NCBI GenBank assembly: GCA_905220665.1 | Contig: CAJNAR010000184.1 | Coordinates: forward strand, 62,001-126,000 | DNA length: 64,000 nucleotides | Source of the DNA: Albugo candida | Lineage: Eukaryota > Oomycota > Peronosporomycetes > Albuginales > Albuginaceae | Direction: 5' to 3' | Notes under the pieces: generated by a model | What the model was told of the DNA's origin: nothing | Seen by the model: only the letters and a program-made list of their open reading frames with translations | Databases searched by the model: none | In this document: piece by piece, positions 11,330 through 23,562 of the stretch | Numbering within the stretch: position 1 is the first letter of the stretch | Layout: each line of letters begins with the position of its first letter | Position numbers and translations under genes: made by a program

Positions 11330-13720
11330 ATTGGGAATATCGGACTACGAATCTTCTATTTGAATGGGCGTATTTCTGGACAGCCATCAACTGAGACTTT
11401 GGAATATTGAGTTCTCCTCATAGGGACATATATCCCGCGGACCATGACTCTGTCAGGTCGAAAAATGCTACCTTCCATCAAGCAAGCCTTGTTGTAAGCG
11501 AAGTTGATCTTTATTGAGCATTTTGACTTGATAAACTCAAAAAAAATAGATGACGAAGTTATGCACTTATACGTCTCACCAGTAATTGTCACGTTCTAGT
11601 TCCATGTTCGCAAAGGCCTCATGCAGATAGATCTTGCCCCAATATTGATTATGCGGTTGGGCAGAAGTCACAGTTTAACGGTAGGGATAACATAAGTAGT
11701 GTGGTTCCATATATTGTGGTGGTGATTCGAGCCATGATCCATTTTCTAAAGGATCATCACAATCCAATAATCCGGAAACATTTATATTCGTACGTACCAC
11801 CTTGCTAGGGGTCTTATCAGCATATCTCAATCTCCTCAGCGAAAATTTCGTGGGTTTTGACTGTGCTTTTGTCGAGAAACTAGGGTATCGCAAGTGCGGG
11901 TCGACAGTTGAGATGTAAAAGGTGGGTTCGCAAAGATTTATCATGGCATTTTACATGGCTTACATGGATCGTAACCATGACAAATCTTCTCTTTTTCAAC
12001 GCTGCTGGCCCGACAAGATCAAACCCTGAAATTGCCATTATGTACCGTATAGACCTCCCATCTAGCGATTCTTCTCCATTGAAAGAGACGAGGTACTATG
12101 ATCCACAAGATGTGGGAAATCAGGACCATACGCTTCGTTTTACTCCTTAACCAAAGACTTTTACAACCTAATTAGCGTTTTCGTCGAAACGTAAAAAAAT
12201 TCTTTTAGTTGGAAAATATCTGTGCAGAGTTTGATCGTGGATAGGATGCTGGCGTACTGGCTGTATAGACGGACGCTCGGTACTGACAAATTTCTAGATA
12301 GGATTTAAAAGATGATCTAAAGAAGATCTATTCATTTATGCAGTATGTAGATCACTGTCGCTTAGATTACGGTCTTGATGCTCCAGCGATCGTGCTCAAG
12401 TCAGCGAACCTAAGCCTGAGAAGGATCTATAATATATTGTGATCAAGAAAGATATATACATTTGGTAATAAATGGATCAACTACCGACGACAATGTATAA
12501 AGAGGCTATAAAGGGTTTAGGAACGTCCGCTCAACAATAACATATTCGTTATGGTGATGATAGCGACGATGGTAGGTCATTGGATATCACAAATCCGGCA
12601 ATCAACAGTGCCGAGAGGTTTACAAAGCTCATGCTCGTAACCGCGTTGATCGCTTTCCTAGCGTTAGCAGACATTGGGTGGGGGACCATCGCTACTTGAT
12701 ACTTTTGTATTCAGCTTTAATACAAGGAATGAGACGAAACCAATCACTGGCAGTTACGATACAGTATAACTCGATATACTTGATCCCGTACGTTAATCTT
12801 ACTCCCGAGCATTTCCTGAAACAAAACTCTGTCGACAAGTAGTCTTTCTCGTCGGACATGCATCTGTACAGGAATGACATGAACGCCAACAACTAGTTAT
12901 GGGATCATAAACGTTTCTCCTACCTTTATGGCAGAATATTCGTGCGTTATTGGTGGATTTCAAGTTTGGATAGAAGTTGCTCAAGGAGCGAGATCATAGT
13001 GCTTACTGTCACCATCATATAGGGTGATCCCTGATGCAGTTTACTTGGCCGTATATTGTCATTAGGCACAGGGTGCTTTAATGCATTCGCGTGATTCTTC
13101 AACTCAGTCGATTCGACTCCATTGAGTGAAATCACTAACTTTCGTCTTAAGAGAGAAGATGGAAGAGATGAACGATCACGCAAAAGGGTACAAGAACGGG
13201 TCGAAAATTCTAAGAAGCCAATGAACGGGCTTTAATTGGCTCTTAAGTTTACTGTTGAGGCCCCGCGGTCATAATCTTGCTAAAATTCGCTCAAGCATGA
13301 ATCGGTATAATACGACATTTGAAGTCGAAGTAATCGTGGTAGATTTGAATAAAGCCAAATCTCAAGCTCAAGGAATCGATTTGAAGGATTTTGGCGTCAG
13401 CCGACAAGTACGGCTTTAAACTAGGCACAAGACCAATGTTGAAGCAGAATCATTGTGAAGCGAGAGATAAATTGCACGAAAAGTAAACTCTTCTTGCTTC
13501 CGCGTGTAAGGCTCTTGCTAGAAACGGCCAAGGCAGGAAGAGTAATGGAGGTAAAACGAATAAGCTCCGATAATGTAGGGATTGCTAGATGTTCTGAATC
13601 ACCTCAAAAGAATGCCTCGCTCGAATGGATCGAATAGTACTCGTACAAGCATACTGCTACGTGTATGAGAAACAAATTCGTACTGATGTGGAATAGACTT
13701 CAGTAAAAAACGCCTAACGG
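11330..13720. repeat. Segmental duplication, copy 2 (degenerate)
   Basis: Direct-orientation counterpart of 970-4130; the shared anchors are listed under copy 1. The offset falls from about 10.07 kb at the gene start to about 9.6 kb at the far end, so copy 2 has lost roughly 0.4-0.8 kb, mostly in the coding middle. It is bounded on the right, after a short gap, by a TIR element starting at 13898. Confidence 0.75.
11734..13190 (+). pseudogene. Decayed copy of the secreted-protein gene
   Basis: The start region matches the intact gene at 1669 onward: same 'atcacaatc' and 'cttatcagcatat' blocks, and a remnant of the signal peptide and early mature part (FVEKLGYRKCGS corresponds to FYENVSLRKCGP). 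The frame is broken within the first 150 nt and repeatedly afterwards. Homology reappears near 12960-13140, matching 3030-3190 downstream of the intact gene's stop. No open frame above about 80 codons remains, so it is not expected to make protein. Confidence 0.65.
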
Positions 13721-13897
13721 GAGGATTTGTCCGATACATTCTGAGCTCTCTGTTTGAGCAAGCAACGCGCTACGAAACGTAAAATTTGCATGCGTAATCT
13801 TTGGCCGATAGCTTTTCTTAGAACGAAATGTCGCGATATGCGTATCCACTTTCGATAAACTATGGTGTATAGATAAACCAAGATGTTATATATTTTT

Positions 13898-14566
13898 GGG
13901 AATTGCTAAACTCCCCCTCGCTTTTTACTAAACTCACCCCAAGCAGTTTTTAACCAGCAATATTTCATCATTTTTGATATTTTAGCCAATCACCCTTGAT
14001 TGTTTTAATCAATCATGAATCACCAAATTTTTAATATCGGTGGGCGTTTTGGACATCGAAATATACCTTCAATTATCTACCTCCCGCAAAATGTCTACCA
14101 CAAGCCTCCTGGACTTGACGTGGATCTCTCTCAGGACGTTGAACAAGCAATTAGAGTTGCGGCACTCTCTGACGGCTTTCCAGTGAAAGTTGCACGATGC
14201 AGAAAAGTCGGAAACCGTCATGAGAACGAACTGCGAGTAAAAGTTTTCAAGTGCGAGCATGCTGGTAGTCATCACGACCCAGATGGCCCCGAAAACGCAA
14301 GGAAACGAAGCCATTAATGTTTTAACTGTCCTTTCCAAGTCACTTTAAATCGCAGGGAGCCAGGGTTTTGGAATTTGGAGATAGATAATAGTACTCACAA
14401 CCATGACCTTGTGCACCTTAGTGCATATTCTTCTGTACGCAATGCCAGGAGTTGCAGCTTGCGTCCTGCATCAGGTTCAATTTTTATCAAATCAATCAGA
14501 ATGATTGACTAAAATGATGAAATATGATTGGCTAAAAATTGCATGGGGTGAGTTTAGCAATTCCCA
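13898..14566 (+). mobile_element. MULE-like element A with long TIRs, 669 bp
   Basis: The left end (13898-13990) begins 'gggaattgctaaactc' and the right end (about 14480-14566) closes with the reverse complement, 'gagtttagcaattccc'. Inward, both arms keep matching: 'ctcacccca', then a variable 'gcagtttttaaccagc', then 'atatttcatcattt', 'agccaatca' and 'caatcatt'. The inverted repeat is thus about 80-90 bp with small gaps. Flanking 9-mers are tatattttt and atatggcca, so no target duplication is seen; element B abuts directly on the right. The ends resemble those of the 946-bp element at 48449-49394. Between the TIRs lies a FAR1-like DNA-binding-domain frame but no transposase. Confidence 0.75.
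14015..14512 (+). pseudogene. FAR1-type zinc DNA-binding domain (MULE N-terminal), one stop
   Basis: The frame from 14015 reads through FKCEHAGSHHDPDG and the basic KRSH, hits a single TAA at 14315-14317, then continues in the same frame as CFNCPFQVTLNRR, GFWNLEIDN and THNHDLVHLS to about 14512. The order C...C-P-F...W...H-N-H is the FAR1/WRKY-GCM1-like zinc domain at the N-terminus of MULE transposases. Known family role: binding of element ends. Here it stands alone inside the TIRs of element A. It is either an internally deleted MULE or a recently broken single-domain gene; the stop argues against activity. Confidence 0.6.
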
Positions 14567-17235
14567 TATGGCCACCGCTGTGGCCACAGACATCAATACT
14601 ACGGCCACAGACAATGGATATAACCAGTCACATCTCACAAAATTTAATTGTTGCAAAGTACGCCAACCGATCAGGTTACTTGTCTACTTTCATAAAGGAG
14701 CTGACTCACGTATCGGGCTAGAGATCCGCAGCACTCTGAGCAGGCATGGACATGGAGCACTAGCAGAACGAACAATACACCGCCCGGGAGACCATGGAAG
14801 AACATATGAATGTGGTAGGTGCTGCAAATGGCTATGGATTCATCACCAAGTCCTCATACAAAGAGAACGAGATGGACTACAAGTTGTTCACTACAAACGC
14901 GATCATGGAGGCGTAGATTAAAACCGTCACGGACTTGTCCAAGAAACAAGGGTTTGAAAGGATAAAGGCAGTGCACTCATTGATTGTTCTTTCAAAGACG
15001 TTGGACAGGAATCGAAAGTCAAAGCCATGCATCGTGGCTGAGTGAGTTCACCGAGGAATTCAACGTTCACGTTAACTATCTCCTCCCAGTTACAGACGGC
15101 ACCTGGTCCTTTACAATTACATGTAACGAGCATAGCCACGAACCTTCCACCGTCAGAACTGCTCATCCAGTTCACACGCGCATCTTATAGTCTCAAGAGG
15201 AAGAAATTGCTGGACTCTTTCAGTCAGGTTTGAAAGCTAGGCAGGTTTAAAGCCATCATGCGAGAGCAAGGACAGCAATTGGAACTCACTGAGCGCAAGC
15301 TCTAGAATTTGAAGCAAAGAATGCAATCAAGAAACTCTATGGACGAATTCCAATGAATATGCTTTTCGAAACCTTCACGGACTTTGGGTTCGAAATAAAT
15401 ATCGAGAAAGATTCCGATGGGCACATCACACATTTGTTCTTCGCTCAGTTAAAGAATGTGGAACTCTTAAAGAACCGCGACGTCTTGTTACTAGATTGCA
15501 CCTATAAAACGAGCAAGACGAGGTTTCTTTTGCTTCACGTTGTCGGAAATACCATGCTATATTCCATGTCCTCGGCGGCCTTCGTTTTCATAAAGAAAGA
15601 GGAGACTGATTCGTATGTTACCGCCATCAACTTTTTAGGATGACTTTTCCACGCCGACCAACAACCGAAAGTATTCGTTGTTGACGGAGAGCTTGCTCTC
15701 ATGAACGCTTTTCGGATAATTTTTTCTTTGGCAACTATCCTGCTTTGCATTTGACAGATTGAGAAGAATGTCTTCGCCAAATGCAAGCTCCATTTTACTT
15801 GAAAGGATGATGTGTGATAAGCATTTTCAAAGGATTGGAGATCGATAACTTGCCATTTGTTATTTGTGATCAGTTTTTTCATTCATGCTCCAAGTAATTC
15901 ATTGTTGTGCAGGTAATTTACTCAAACACGATCACGGACTTCAATGAAAATTGGGAAAGTTTCCAACTTATATGGACAGAACGCTACACGGAATATGTGG
16001 AGTATCTGGCCAACACGTGGATCGATCTTCACAAAGAGAAATTCGTTCGAGCATGGACAAATTCGATTCCGCACTTCGGTCACACAGTCACTTCACGCGG
16101 AGAAGGTTCCTACCATGTCGTCATCGCAAGAAGCATGGATTGGGTGTCGCGAGCGGATAGTTCAGTCCATAAGAAGCTTCCAGATCGAATTCCCCACAGA
16201 ACTGGCGAAGCAGCAAATGAAAAATATACCTCTCGCGCAGCCGACTCCATGTGGTGACATTTTTCAACATATCTACCGGAAGATCTCATATCACGTCCTA
16301 TTCCTTTCTTCCTACCTTTTTTCCAATCATTAAAGTTTCGCAATGACAGCTGGAAAAAGCTCGACGTCCAATGGCAACCGGCGCAAAGCCATGCTCCTCT
16401 TCTTTTTCTACCATCTGGGGGATACCTTGTGAGCATCAGTTGCGGTAGATCATCGCAAGCGGGAGGAGGCTTGAATTTAGCGATTTCGATGTTCGTTGGC
16501 ACCTTCATCAACTCCTTTCAGTACGACCTCCAGCTGCAGGCCACCCAGATGATGCTTTGCCAGTACTTTTCGAAATATTACGCGACAATTTCAGTAACTA
16601 CCTCGGCACCACAAAAAGGCAGTCTTGGACGATCTGGAAGAGATATCACAGGTATTTATGGGGGATTGGTTATCTCCGTTTGATATTTCAATGAGTACTA
16701 ACGCTATTCAATTAAGCAGACAACCCAAGTCCTCGAAGGGCCGGGGGCTGCTAGGACAAGAGGAAGACCAAAACCTCGACGCGACGAGCCCCTTCCCAAT
16801 TTGAATACGTGGAGGGGATGCATCCCAGGAAGAGGAAGGCGCCAACGTGCGGTGCTTGTCATCAAACGGGACACCGACGTTCATCTGTAGCGTGGCCCGT
16901 CAATGCATAGAGCCGAAGTCAATATCTCGCAACAGTTGAATGTCATCCCATCGAAGATTCTCAACAGCAACAGCCACCTTTCCAAGATCCTACTCCTTAG
17001 AGTACCTACTATTAACCTACCGTATATAGATATGAGGGAAAAAACGTACCTACGCTGGAACAATATAAACAAAAACAGCGTAAGAAGCAGAGTGAGCTTG
17101 TGTATAAAAGTAGACCAGTGACCTGATTGGATGGCGTACTTAGCAACAATTAAATTTTGTGAGCTGTGATTGGTAAGATCAATTGTCTATGGCTGTAGTA
17201 TTACAACTGTGGCCATAGCGGCTCCCTTCCCATAT
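14567..17235 (+). mobile_element. MULE (Mutator-like) element B, TIRs about 80-100 bp
   Basis: The left arm (about 14567-14656) runs from 'atatggcca' through 'ctgtggccacag', 'aatacta' and 'ccacagacaatg' to 'ctcacaaaatttaattg'. The right arm (about 17136-17235) is its reverse complement with scattered mismatches: 'caattaaattttgtgag', 'caattgtctatgg', 'tagtatt', 'ctgtggccat'. The final 17-bp block 'acaaaatttaattgttgc' is identical in both arms. About 2.5 kb of degenerate transposase lies between. It starts exactly where element A ends, so the two may be nested or adjacent insertions. I found no convincing 9-bp target duplication. Confidence 0.75.
14690..16895 (+). pseudogene. MULE transposase, degenerate
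   Basis: A cut-and-paste transposase remnant in pieces. The FAR1-like domain is near 15090-15220 (TWSFTITCNEHSHEP, then AHPVHTR). The first catalytic-Asp region is at about 15470-15560 (NRDVLLLDCTYKTSKTRF, LLHVVGNT). The second Asp region is at about 15670-15780 (VFVVDGELALMNAF, then LLCI, a stop where Trp is expected, and IEKNVFAKCK). The third region is near 15920-16120 (ENWESFQL, TWIDLHKEKFV, HFGHTVTSRGEGS). The tail near 16740-16890 has a basic RGRPKPRRD and a zinc-knuckle start CGACHQTGH that lacks its last Cys. Several stops and frame changes inactivate it. A stretch at 15880-15915 resembles an intron acceptor but was not resolved. Confidence 0.75.
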
Positions 17236-18235
17236 TTAGGGAATCGTTATATAAATTAGCGGCAATCGTGGCCTCTGATTGGTTTAAACAAATACAACAG
17301 AATAAATAAAGGGAGCCTTTAGTATTCCCTCCCCCTCTTGATAGTATTTACTCACCCCCTAAATAATTGGCTGAAATACACTTAAATTGATGTTAGGCGG
17401 AAATTACTGACCACGCACCATCAGGCACGGGGACTCACTTTCAATTACACCTCGGCACAAACACACTACAAATTGAATTCGTCTTATCAACCCTATAAAC
17501 TCAGCACATACACCACGAACTGCGCAATAAAGCTAAATAAAAAAGAGAAGTAGGGCTTTCATTTCGCAAACTCAGATACTAAATTAGGCCTAAAAGTTGT
17601 GGAATGAATGGTTCACACACAGAAGAGTTGATACAATGGGACTACATATCATGTGGTGGTGGTGGTGGTGCTGAGCAGATATTCCGGGGTGAAGCAGGCG
17701 GATCCCGACCTTCAATGCAAGTACGCGTATTATGGCCCTCTCTTGTGCATTTCCTGCATCGACGTCGGAGGGGAGCCTCTAACTGATTTTCAAAGCGCTC
17801 AAACTGGGAAGGATCACGTCACGTAGATCCTGTTGGCCTCCCTTGTCTGCATCATTACTGGGTCATGTACGGTACGATCCGGAACCTGTAGTACATGGTC
17901 AAGCGATACCCTTTTTCGATAATTATTAGCAATTGCATATTGGTGAGTAACACCTGCCAAGGCTTCATCGAACCTGGGAAGGTCTAAAAAGAAATTATTC
18001 TCAGAGGCTGAATTAGCCACCAGTGTTGATCAAAGTCGTAAATGGTAAGATCCTCTTGGCGTGTACGCATTGCATGTTTATAAGGATGGCCCATTGTTGA
18101 GGTAAGCAAGCCTCGGCAAGTTACGTGATCAACTTCGACATTATCAAAGCGCTTTATATAAGCTTGATGGAAGCTTCAATCCTGGCTTCGAGATTTCGCC
18201 CATGACTTCCGAGAACATTACAACGAAATGCAAGG
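17236..18235. other. Stretch without gene; small GGT microsatellite
   Basis: No coding signature. A (GGT)n microsatellite of about five units lies near 17655-17670. The segment 17316-17370 ('ccctccccct', 'tttactcacccc', 'ggctgaa') resembles the left end of element A in direct orientation, so another decayed TIR may sit here, but I found no partner arm. Confidence 0.4.
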
Positions 18236-18470
18236 TCACAATTGTTCATTGTTTTGCATTTTCATGAACAATTGTTGTAAGCTGGCCATCAATGTCAACT
18301 GTGAGAAGATCGTCAGTGGAGACAGAAATCCACTTTTTAGAGCTGCATGTGCACTCACCACCCGCGCAGTGGTGCAATGACCATAGTGGCGTTTATTTTT
18401 CGAAAAAAAGGAAGTCACAAATCGATCTCTCCATGTACTCCACATTTCTTTTACATAGCGCATCAAATTT
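18236..18470 (-). pseudogene. MULE transposase fragment, minus strand
   Basis: The minus-strand frame contains MWSTWRDRFVTSF, HYGHCTTARVVSAHAALK and a following leucine-rich helix. This is the conserved block after the third acidic residue of oomycete MULE transposases. It is a fragment only, with no TIRs assigned. It lies head to head with a plus-strand MULE fragment just to the right. Confidence 0.65.
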
Positions 18471-19090
18471 GGTCTATTGCTTGCTTTGCCGCTGGCATAA
18501 CAGCAAGAACATTCTTGAAAAGCAAAAGACAGCATTTCAAACCTCGGAAGCCTGTCAAGAATTTAACCAAGACTGGAATCAACTTGTTGCCACCACAGCC
18601 ATAGCAGATTTTCAGACCTAACTTTCAGGAATGTATGCTACTATGTGCCACTTCCCTTCAGCCTTAAGGAGCTACCTTGCGACAACTTGGCTGATTTACA
18701 AGGAGTGGTTTGTTGCTGCTTTCCTCAACAATAAGCGTCATCATGGGCATTTCGTAACATCCCGGGTGGAGAGCGCTAATGCTGCCCTCAGAAAATGAAT
18801 CTGTGTGTCAACAGGTAATTTGTATTGTATCATGATTGTGCTGGCAACAGTCACATATTCTGAATTTCATTGCAGATGATCTACTCTTCGTGGATTCAGC
18901 ACTTCGCCTTGCCTGCGAAGGCCAGCTTGCTGTCATTGTGCAGCAAAATGCAAAGAAGCAGGCTCTAGTCCAAATGCAGCTTGGTTTCATGCTCCTAGAG
19001 GTGATGGGAAAAATTTGTCTGCGCGCAGCTCATCGGCATACCAGTAGCGGTTCAGTGATGACCGAGTATTTCAAATTTCGTAGAGTATGA
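18450..19090 (+). pseudogene. MULE transposase fragment, plus strand
   Basis: Read on the plus strand: LLCRWHNSKNILEKQK (the Trp-His block after the second Asp), ACQEFNQDWNQLV, TWLIYKEWFVAAF and RHHGHFVTSRVESANAALR, a stop at the end of that block, then a frame to 19090 (VDSALRLACEGQLAVI, AKKQALVQMQ). Order and spacing match a MULE transposase from mid-catalytic domain to C-terminus. It is a different copy from element B and from the minus-strand fragment beside it. The N-terminal part and TIRs are missing. Confidence 0.65.
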
Positions 19091-19607
19091 ATAACGCAAA
19101 TAATTGCGACTTCGTGTCCCTAACTGCACCTAACTTCAAACTCAATTTACTTATAGGCTTGTTGACATCCAGAATGGGCTATTCTTGCGCCCATGTTTTT
19201 GGTCCTTGAGTGGTTTCACTGTCTGTTAATAATTTTGATCAGCATTGGTGGCTGGGGCAACAACAGCACCAAAACTAGCTGTAGCAGTACATTTAGATAA
19301 AGACTTCGATTAAGTAGTACAAAATTTGCAGAAACCGAAGTTTTTTGCGATTATTATTGGCCACTTTCTATATGCACCCCCCCCCTTGATCACTAGCCAA
19401 TATGGAAAAACACATCAGTCACGGCATTCTACAAATTGACTCTCGAATAAGTCACAATTCGGTCGAAAACAATGCCAAACACTATCAAATTGAGAGCTTT
19501 GACCATCTCGTGAAGCATATGGAGAGCTCTTCCAAGCACTTGTTTCGCCTTTAGGATAGTTCTTTTCGTCTCGTGCCGATCGAAAATGTCACAAAAAAAG
19601 TATCACC
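19091..19607. other. Stretch without recognisable feature
   Basis: Between a MULE fragment and the LINE. It could hold the 5' part of the LINE (an endonuclease would be expected there) but I see no endonuclease motif. A run of ten C residues lies at 19377-19386. Confidence 0.35.
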
Positions 19608-22250
19608 GTGACATCAAACCTGAGGAAGATTACAGAAGATCCATGCGAAAGAAAGAAGAAAAAGCTACTTGATTCGATTCAAGTTTCCCTAGAGCAAGAC
19701 CATCTGTTAACTCTCTTAAGTACGACTGAAATGGCGGAAGCGATCAAGCACATGCAAAGTAATTCTGCTCGAGATATGGATGGACTACCAGCTGCATCTT
19801 ATCAGCTTGATCCGGAAACGTTTGTCGAGTGTCTGAAGATCGTGTTCGAATATCAGCTGGAAAGATGTATCTTGCTTCGATCACAACGTCACTCGGCAAT
19901 AACATTATTGTACCAAGAAGGATCACGAGGTGATCTTGGAAACTATCGACCGATTGCACTCTTTGCTCGATTTGAAAGTACTTTCAAAAGTGTCGGAGTA
20001 TCGATTGCAACGGTTTTTACCAAAACTGATCCATCAAGATCAAAAAGCTTTAGTGCGAGGAAGGTCAATGCATCACCATAATCGACATCCAAGACTTAGT
20101 CACTCATCGTGGGGAGGAAGCTTATGCGACTTTTCTCGACTTTGAAAAAGCTTATGATCGAGCCAATTGGACGTGATGTTTCGCGTTATGTAAAACAATG
20201 GGTGTTGGAAAAGTTTGATCGACAGAGTTCGTCTTCTGTACAATAACACGAAGGCGCAGTTGATGATCAGTGAAAATATCACACCCTCCATTATACCACA
20301 ACGTGGCTTAAAACAAGGCGATCCTCTCTCAGCATTACTTTGTCTGGTGACGATCGAACCTTTAGGAAATTTACTTGGACAACATGAAGAACATGTAATT
20401 TGGATCAATGGCCCGACTGTCGCAACTGCATTATTTTTTGCAGACGATTTGGCATTGCTTGTAGAGACACCAACTGGTGTTTTGACGCAACTCGAACTCG
20501 TTCAAGTCTATTGCGATGCGAAGCTCAGATTTAGCAAATCATCCTTGCTCTCGCTGAATCGAACCATGTCGTGTCCACGTATTTCCAATTTGACCATAAT
20601 GGGTACGAAGGATTCGGTCAAGTATTTGGGTATTCCGTTCGGCCGGACGCCACTCATTCGATTGTAATCTTAACTATCGACACGCGTTTTTACGATGGTT
20701 TTGGTGTACGACGAGAAAGGACTGTCCGTGTCCGACTACTGATCGCGCAGACGATGATTATATCACGTCTGTGTCATTATACGATGCACGTGGATTCACC
20801 AGAGGAGACAATTTAACAGTATAAGTCAATGTTAAATCGATTTGTAATTGGTCAGAAGCACAAAAATAAGATTCGAAACACGTCCACCTACTCAGCAACT
20901 ATCTTCGCAGACATGATGGTGTGTTGCAAGTTTCTTTTTTTTGTGGACGACTGAAGCTACAACGTAATCAATTCCTACAGAAGTTCGTACTCGATGCCTC
21001 AACAATTATTCCTGCGAATTGACGACTGCTTAGACGGAATTTTCACATCTAATACAACATCCTTTTGGCCCACACAAGCCGGTTGACATATTCACCATCG
21101 CGCCAAATCGACATGGGGAAATGGTTCAATGGGAGAGAACATCTTCTTGGTGGACACACGCATTTAAAATGTGGCATCAGGTTGATTGGAGCATAGCAAC
21201 ACCAGATGTGAATGTTCTGCAACGCCGTCGGGTACTACATGGTACTACATGGAGAAATTCATTCTGTTTCGCTGCGACCACGAATTACATTATAGAACTG
21301 CTACTCTAAATCCGAGTACACAAAACGTTTGGTACCCAATCTTGACATGGTGGACGAAGCATATCGGACGCTTCGGAAATCTTTTGCTACACTTTTTGAG
21401 ATCCGAAGTCTTCAAGATTTTTTTCGAGAACGCGACACGTGGCCGGTGACAGAAGATTTCGTCGACATATATTACAACGACGAAGAGCTCAATACATCGG
21501 ATATGGCCGAAGAAAAGTTGCTGAGTCGACTTACACTGAAGTCACTCAGATACTACAATGTATCCACTCGACGATTGGTCTTTTCACTTGAATCCAATCA
21601 AGCTCAAGTGGCAGACTGTTTTTTGCGGGAGTTCAAAACAAGGAGAGGAATCATTATTTACCATCTATTTCACGCCGTCAACTCTCACGAATCGTCTGGA
21701 AGCCTACCGAACCAAGAGTCATCCGATGTCAACAAACTGGTTGATCATCACGGGAGAGATCGGACGCAATGGATTCAGAAGAAGTTGCAACATTTATGGC
21801 TACATCACGGAATCTTTGAAAATTCGTCTTACCGATTTTCGAAGATCTACTGTTTCGTCTAGTCTTTCGGATGCTGCCAGTTTGATCTTGTTTCTGATTC
21901 AAAGACTAAGAATCCATTAAAAAGGCTTCAAGAAACACTAGAACATATGCATCGGGTATTATCCGAGGCCACAAGACAAAAGAAGGAGGCAGCAAGACGC
22001 CGCAAAGCAATAAAAAGGGCGTCATATGTACCAATTCTGAAATTGCGGATTTTGTATTATCCGTTACGTCACCAAGCAGCCGAAAAAATTGGTCTTACGT
22101 TGGAAGGGACCAGACTGTGTGGTGTCTACATTGAACGATTGGGTGTATGAAATTCGGGAACTAGTGCAGCTCTACGATGTCCACATGCGTCACGCTTCGC
22201 GCCTAAAGAAAGCCTTTGGAGGTTACGTAGGATCTAAAGCATCATATCGT
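19608..22250 (+). mobile_element. Non-LTR (LINE, L1/Tx1-like) retrotransposon, degenerate
   Basis: Reverse-transcriptase motifs appear in order across shifting frames: MQSNSARDMDGLPAASYQ (about 19752), LYQEG then GNYRPIAL (about 19938), VLSKVSEYRLQ and DQKALVRGRS (about 19992-20075), FLDFEKAYDRANW (about 20139-20175, then a stop), QRGLKQGDPLSALL (about 20300), and FFADDLAL (about 20437), where the usual YADD is FADD. Downstream frames at 21121-21309, 21329-21862 and 21947-22150 look like the C-terminal part. At least three frameshifts and several stops show it is dead. No endonuclease domain, poly-A tail or target duplication was found. Confidence 0.8.
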
Positions 22251-22740
22251 GTACGTGAATAGAGTCCATTAGTGAAACGATTTTTAGAGTGCCGTCTCAA
22301 TCGCGATACATAGACATGGAAAATCCTGGTGGAATGGATCGCGCTAGATAGTGTGGAAACAGCTGGGAGCTCGCTGCTATAATGCATGAAGATGTTCCGG
22401 TCCTGCTGTCGAGGTGGGTCGCAGACAATCCCACAGCTGTAGCGATGTGGCGGTCTACTGAACACGACGCTCAATGGAAGAAGGGGAAGTGATGGGATCT
22501 AAATCCCTTGTTTCCCGTATGAAGTGAGGACTGGGTAGCTGTTGTAGAACAAAACCGAGTAGCTTAAGTACGGTAGGTATAAAATACCTACAACACATAT
22601 CTTTTTGCTTGATCTTTGCGGTGATCAACACGGAGAAGCAGCTACAATCACGGAAGCCGTCTGTGACTTGTGGAATCCGACGATCAACTCTCTTTCTAGA
22701 GTGCGATCACACGGCGTAATTATGGAAGGAGGTTCTCTCT
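22251..22740. other. Stretch without recognisable feature
   Basis: Possible 3' end of the LINE or spacer. No coding signature. Short frames on both strands lack family motifs. Confidence 0.3.
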
Positions 22741-23562
22741 AGTTGGGATCAGTTTTTCTCATCCCGAACACGTTGGTCGCACATTGCATGTGCAATTGTG
22801 CCAGCATAACGGCCGGCATGGAAAGAATGTCAGCAAAGTATATCCGATTTATGGGTTGCATTGCAAGCGGTGGCGCTGCTACTTCTGGACCGATCGGAAT
22901 CGTCGTTCTTTCGATCAACAATCCGCAACTCCGACAGTTTCAGCACTTTCCGTGATCTTCATCCCACTTAGTGCACACGTTCGGTACTTTCGAAACCAAT
23001 GTTACGAGCAAGACGAACCTATTCGGCTTGCCAAGGGTTGGATCAACTCGCAACGCAAGGATCATTCGGTGGATTTTCGGAAGTCGAAGTTCATTTGCTG
23101 CGGGTACGACACAGACAAGTGGATATGCAAAGGTGCAACTCGGATCCTAGTCCTTGTTGGTTCAGTCGAGTGTGGCGCACACCAATTTGAATATACGGTA
23201 CTTTTGGACCGTTTTTACAACTTTCTACCATTTACACGAGGACACAGTCTCGTACTGTGGTGGTCAAGACTACCGTAATAACAGGACTATCAACGAGAAG
23301 GCATATTATCATCTCTCACAGGTAATAAACGAAACGTTTTATATGATTGTATGTTATTCAAGGTAGCATAGGCAACTAGAAAAGACAATTAGTCTCACTT
23401 GAGTAATTTACACACCTTAAACTGATGCTGTACATCTACGGTAAACGGACATGAACATGGGCTCGAGTGGCTCAAAATTTACGACCCCAATCTGTTGATG
23501 AAGCAATTATATGCACGTTGCCAGGAATCCAGCTGCATGATCAGCAGTAGCGGCTGATTTCG

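Noticed and set aside
17316..17370. Second TIR of element A
   Set aside because: The similarity is in direct, not inverted, orientation, so it cannot be the partner arm.
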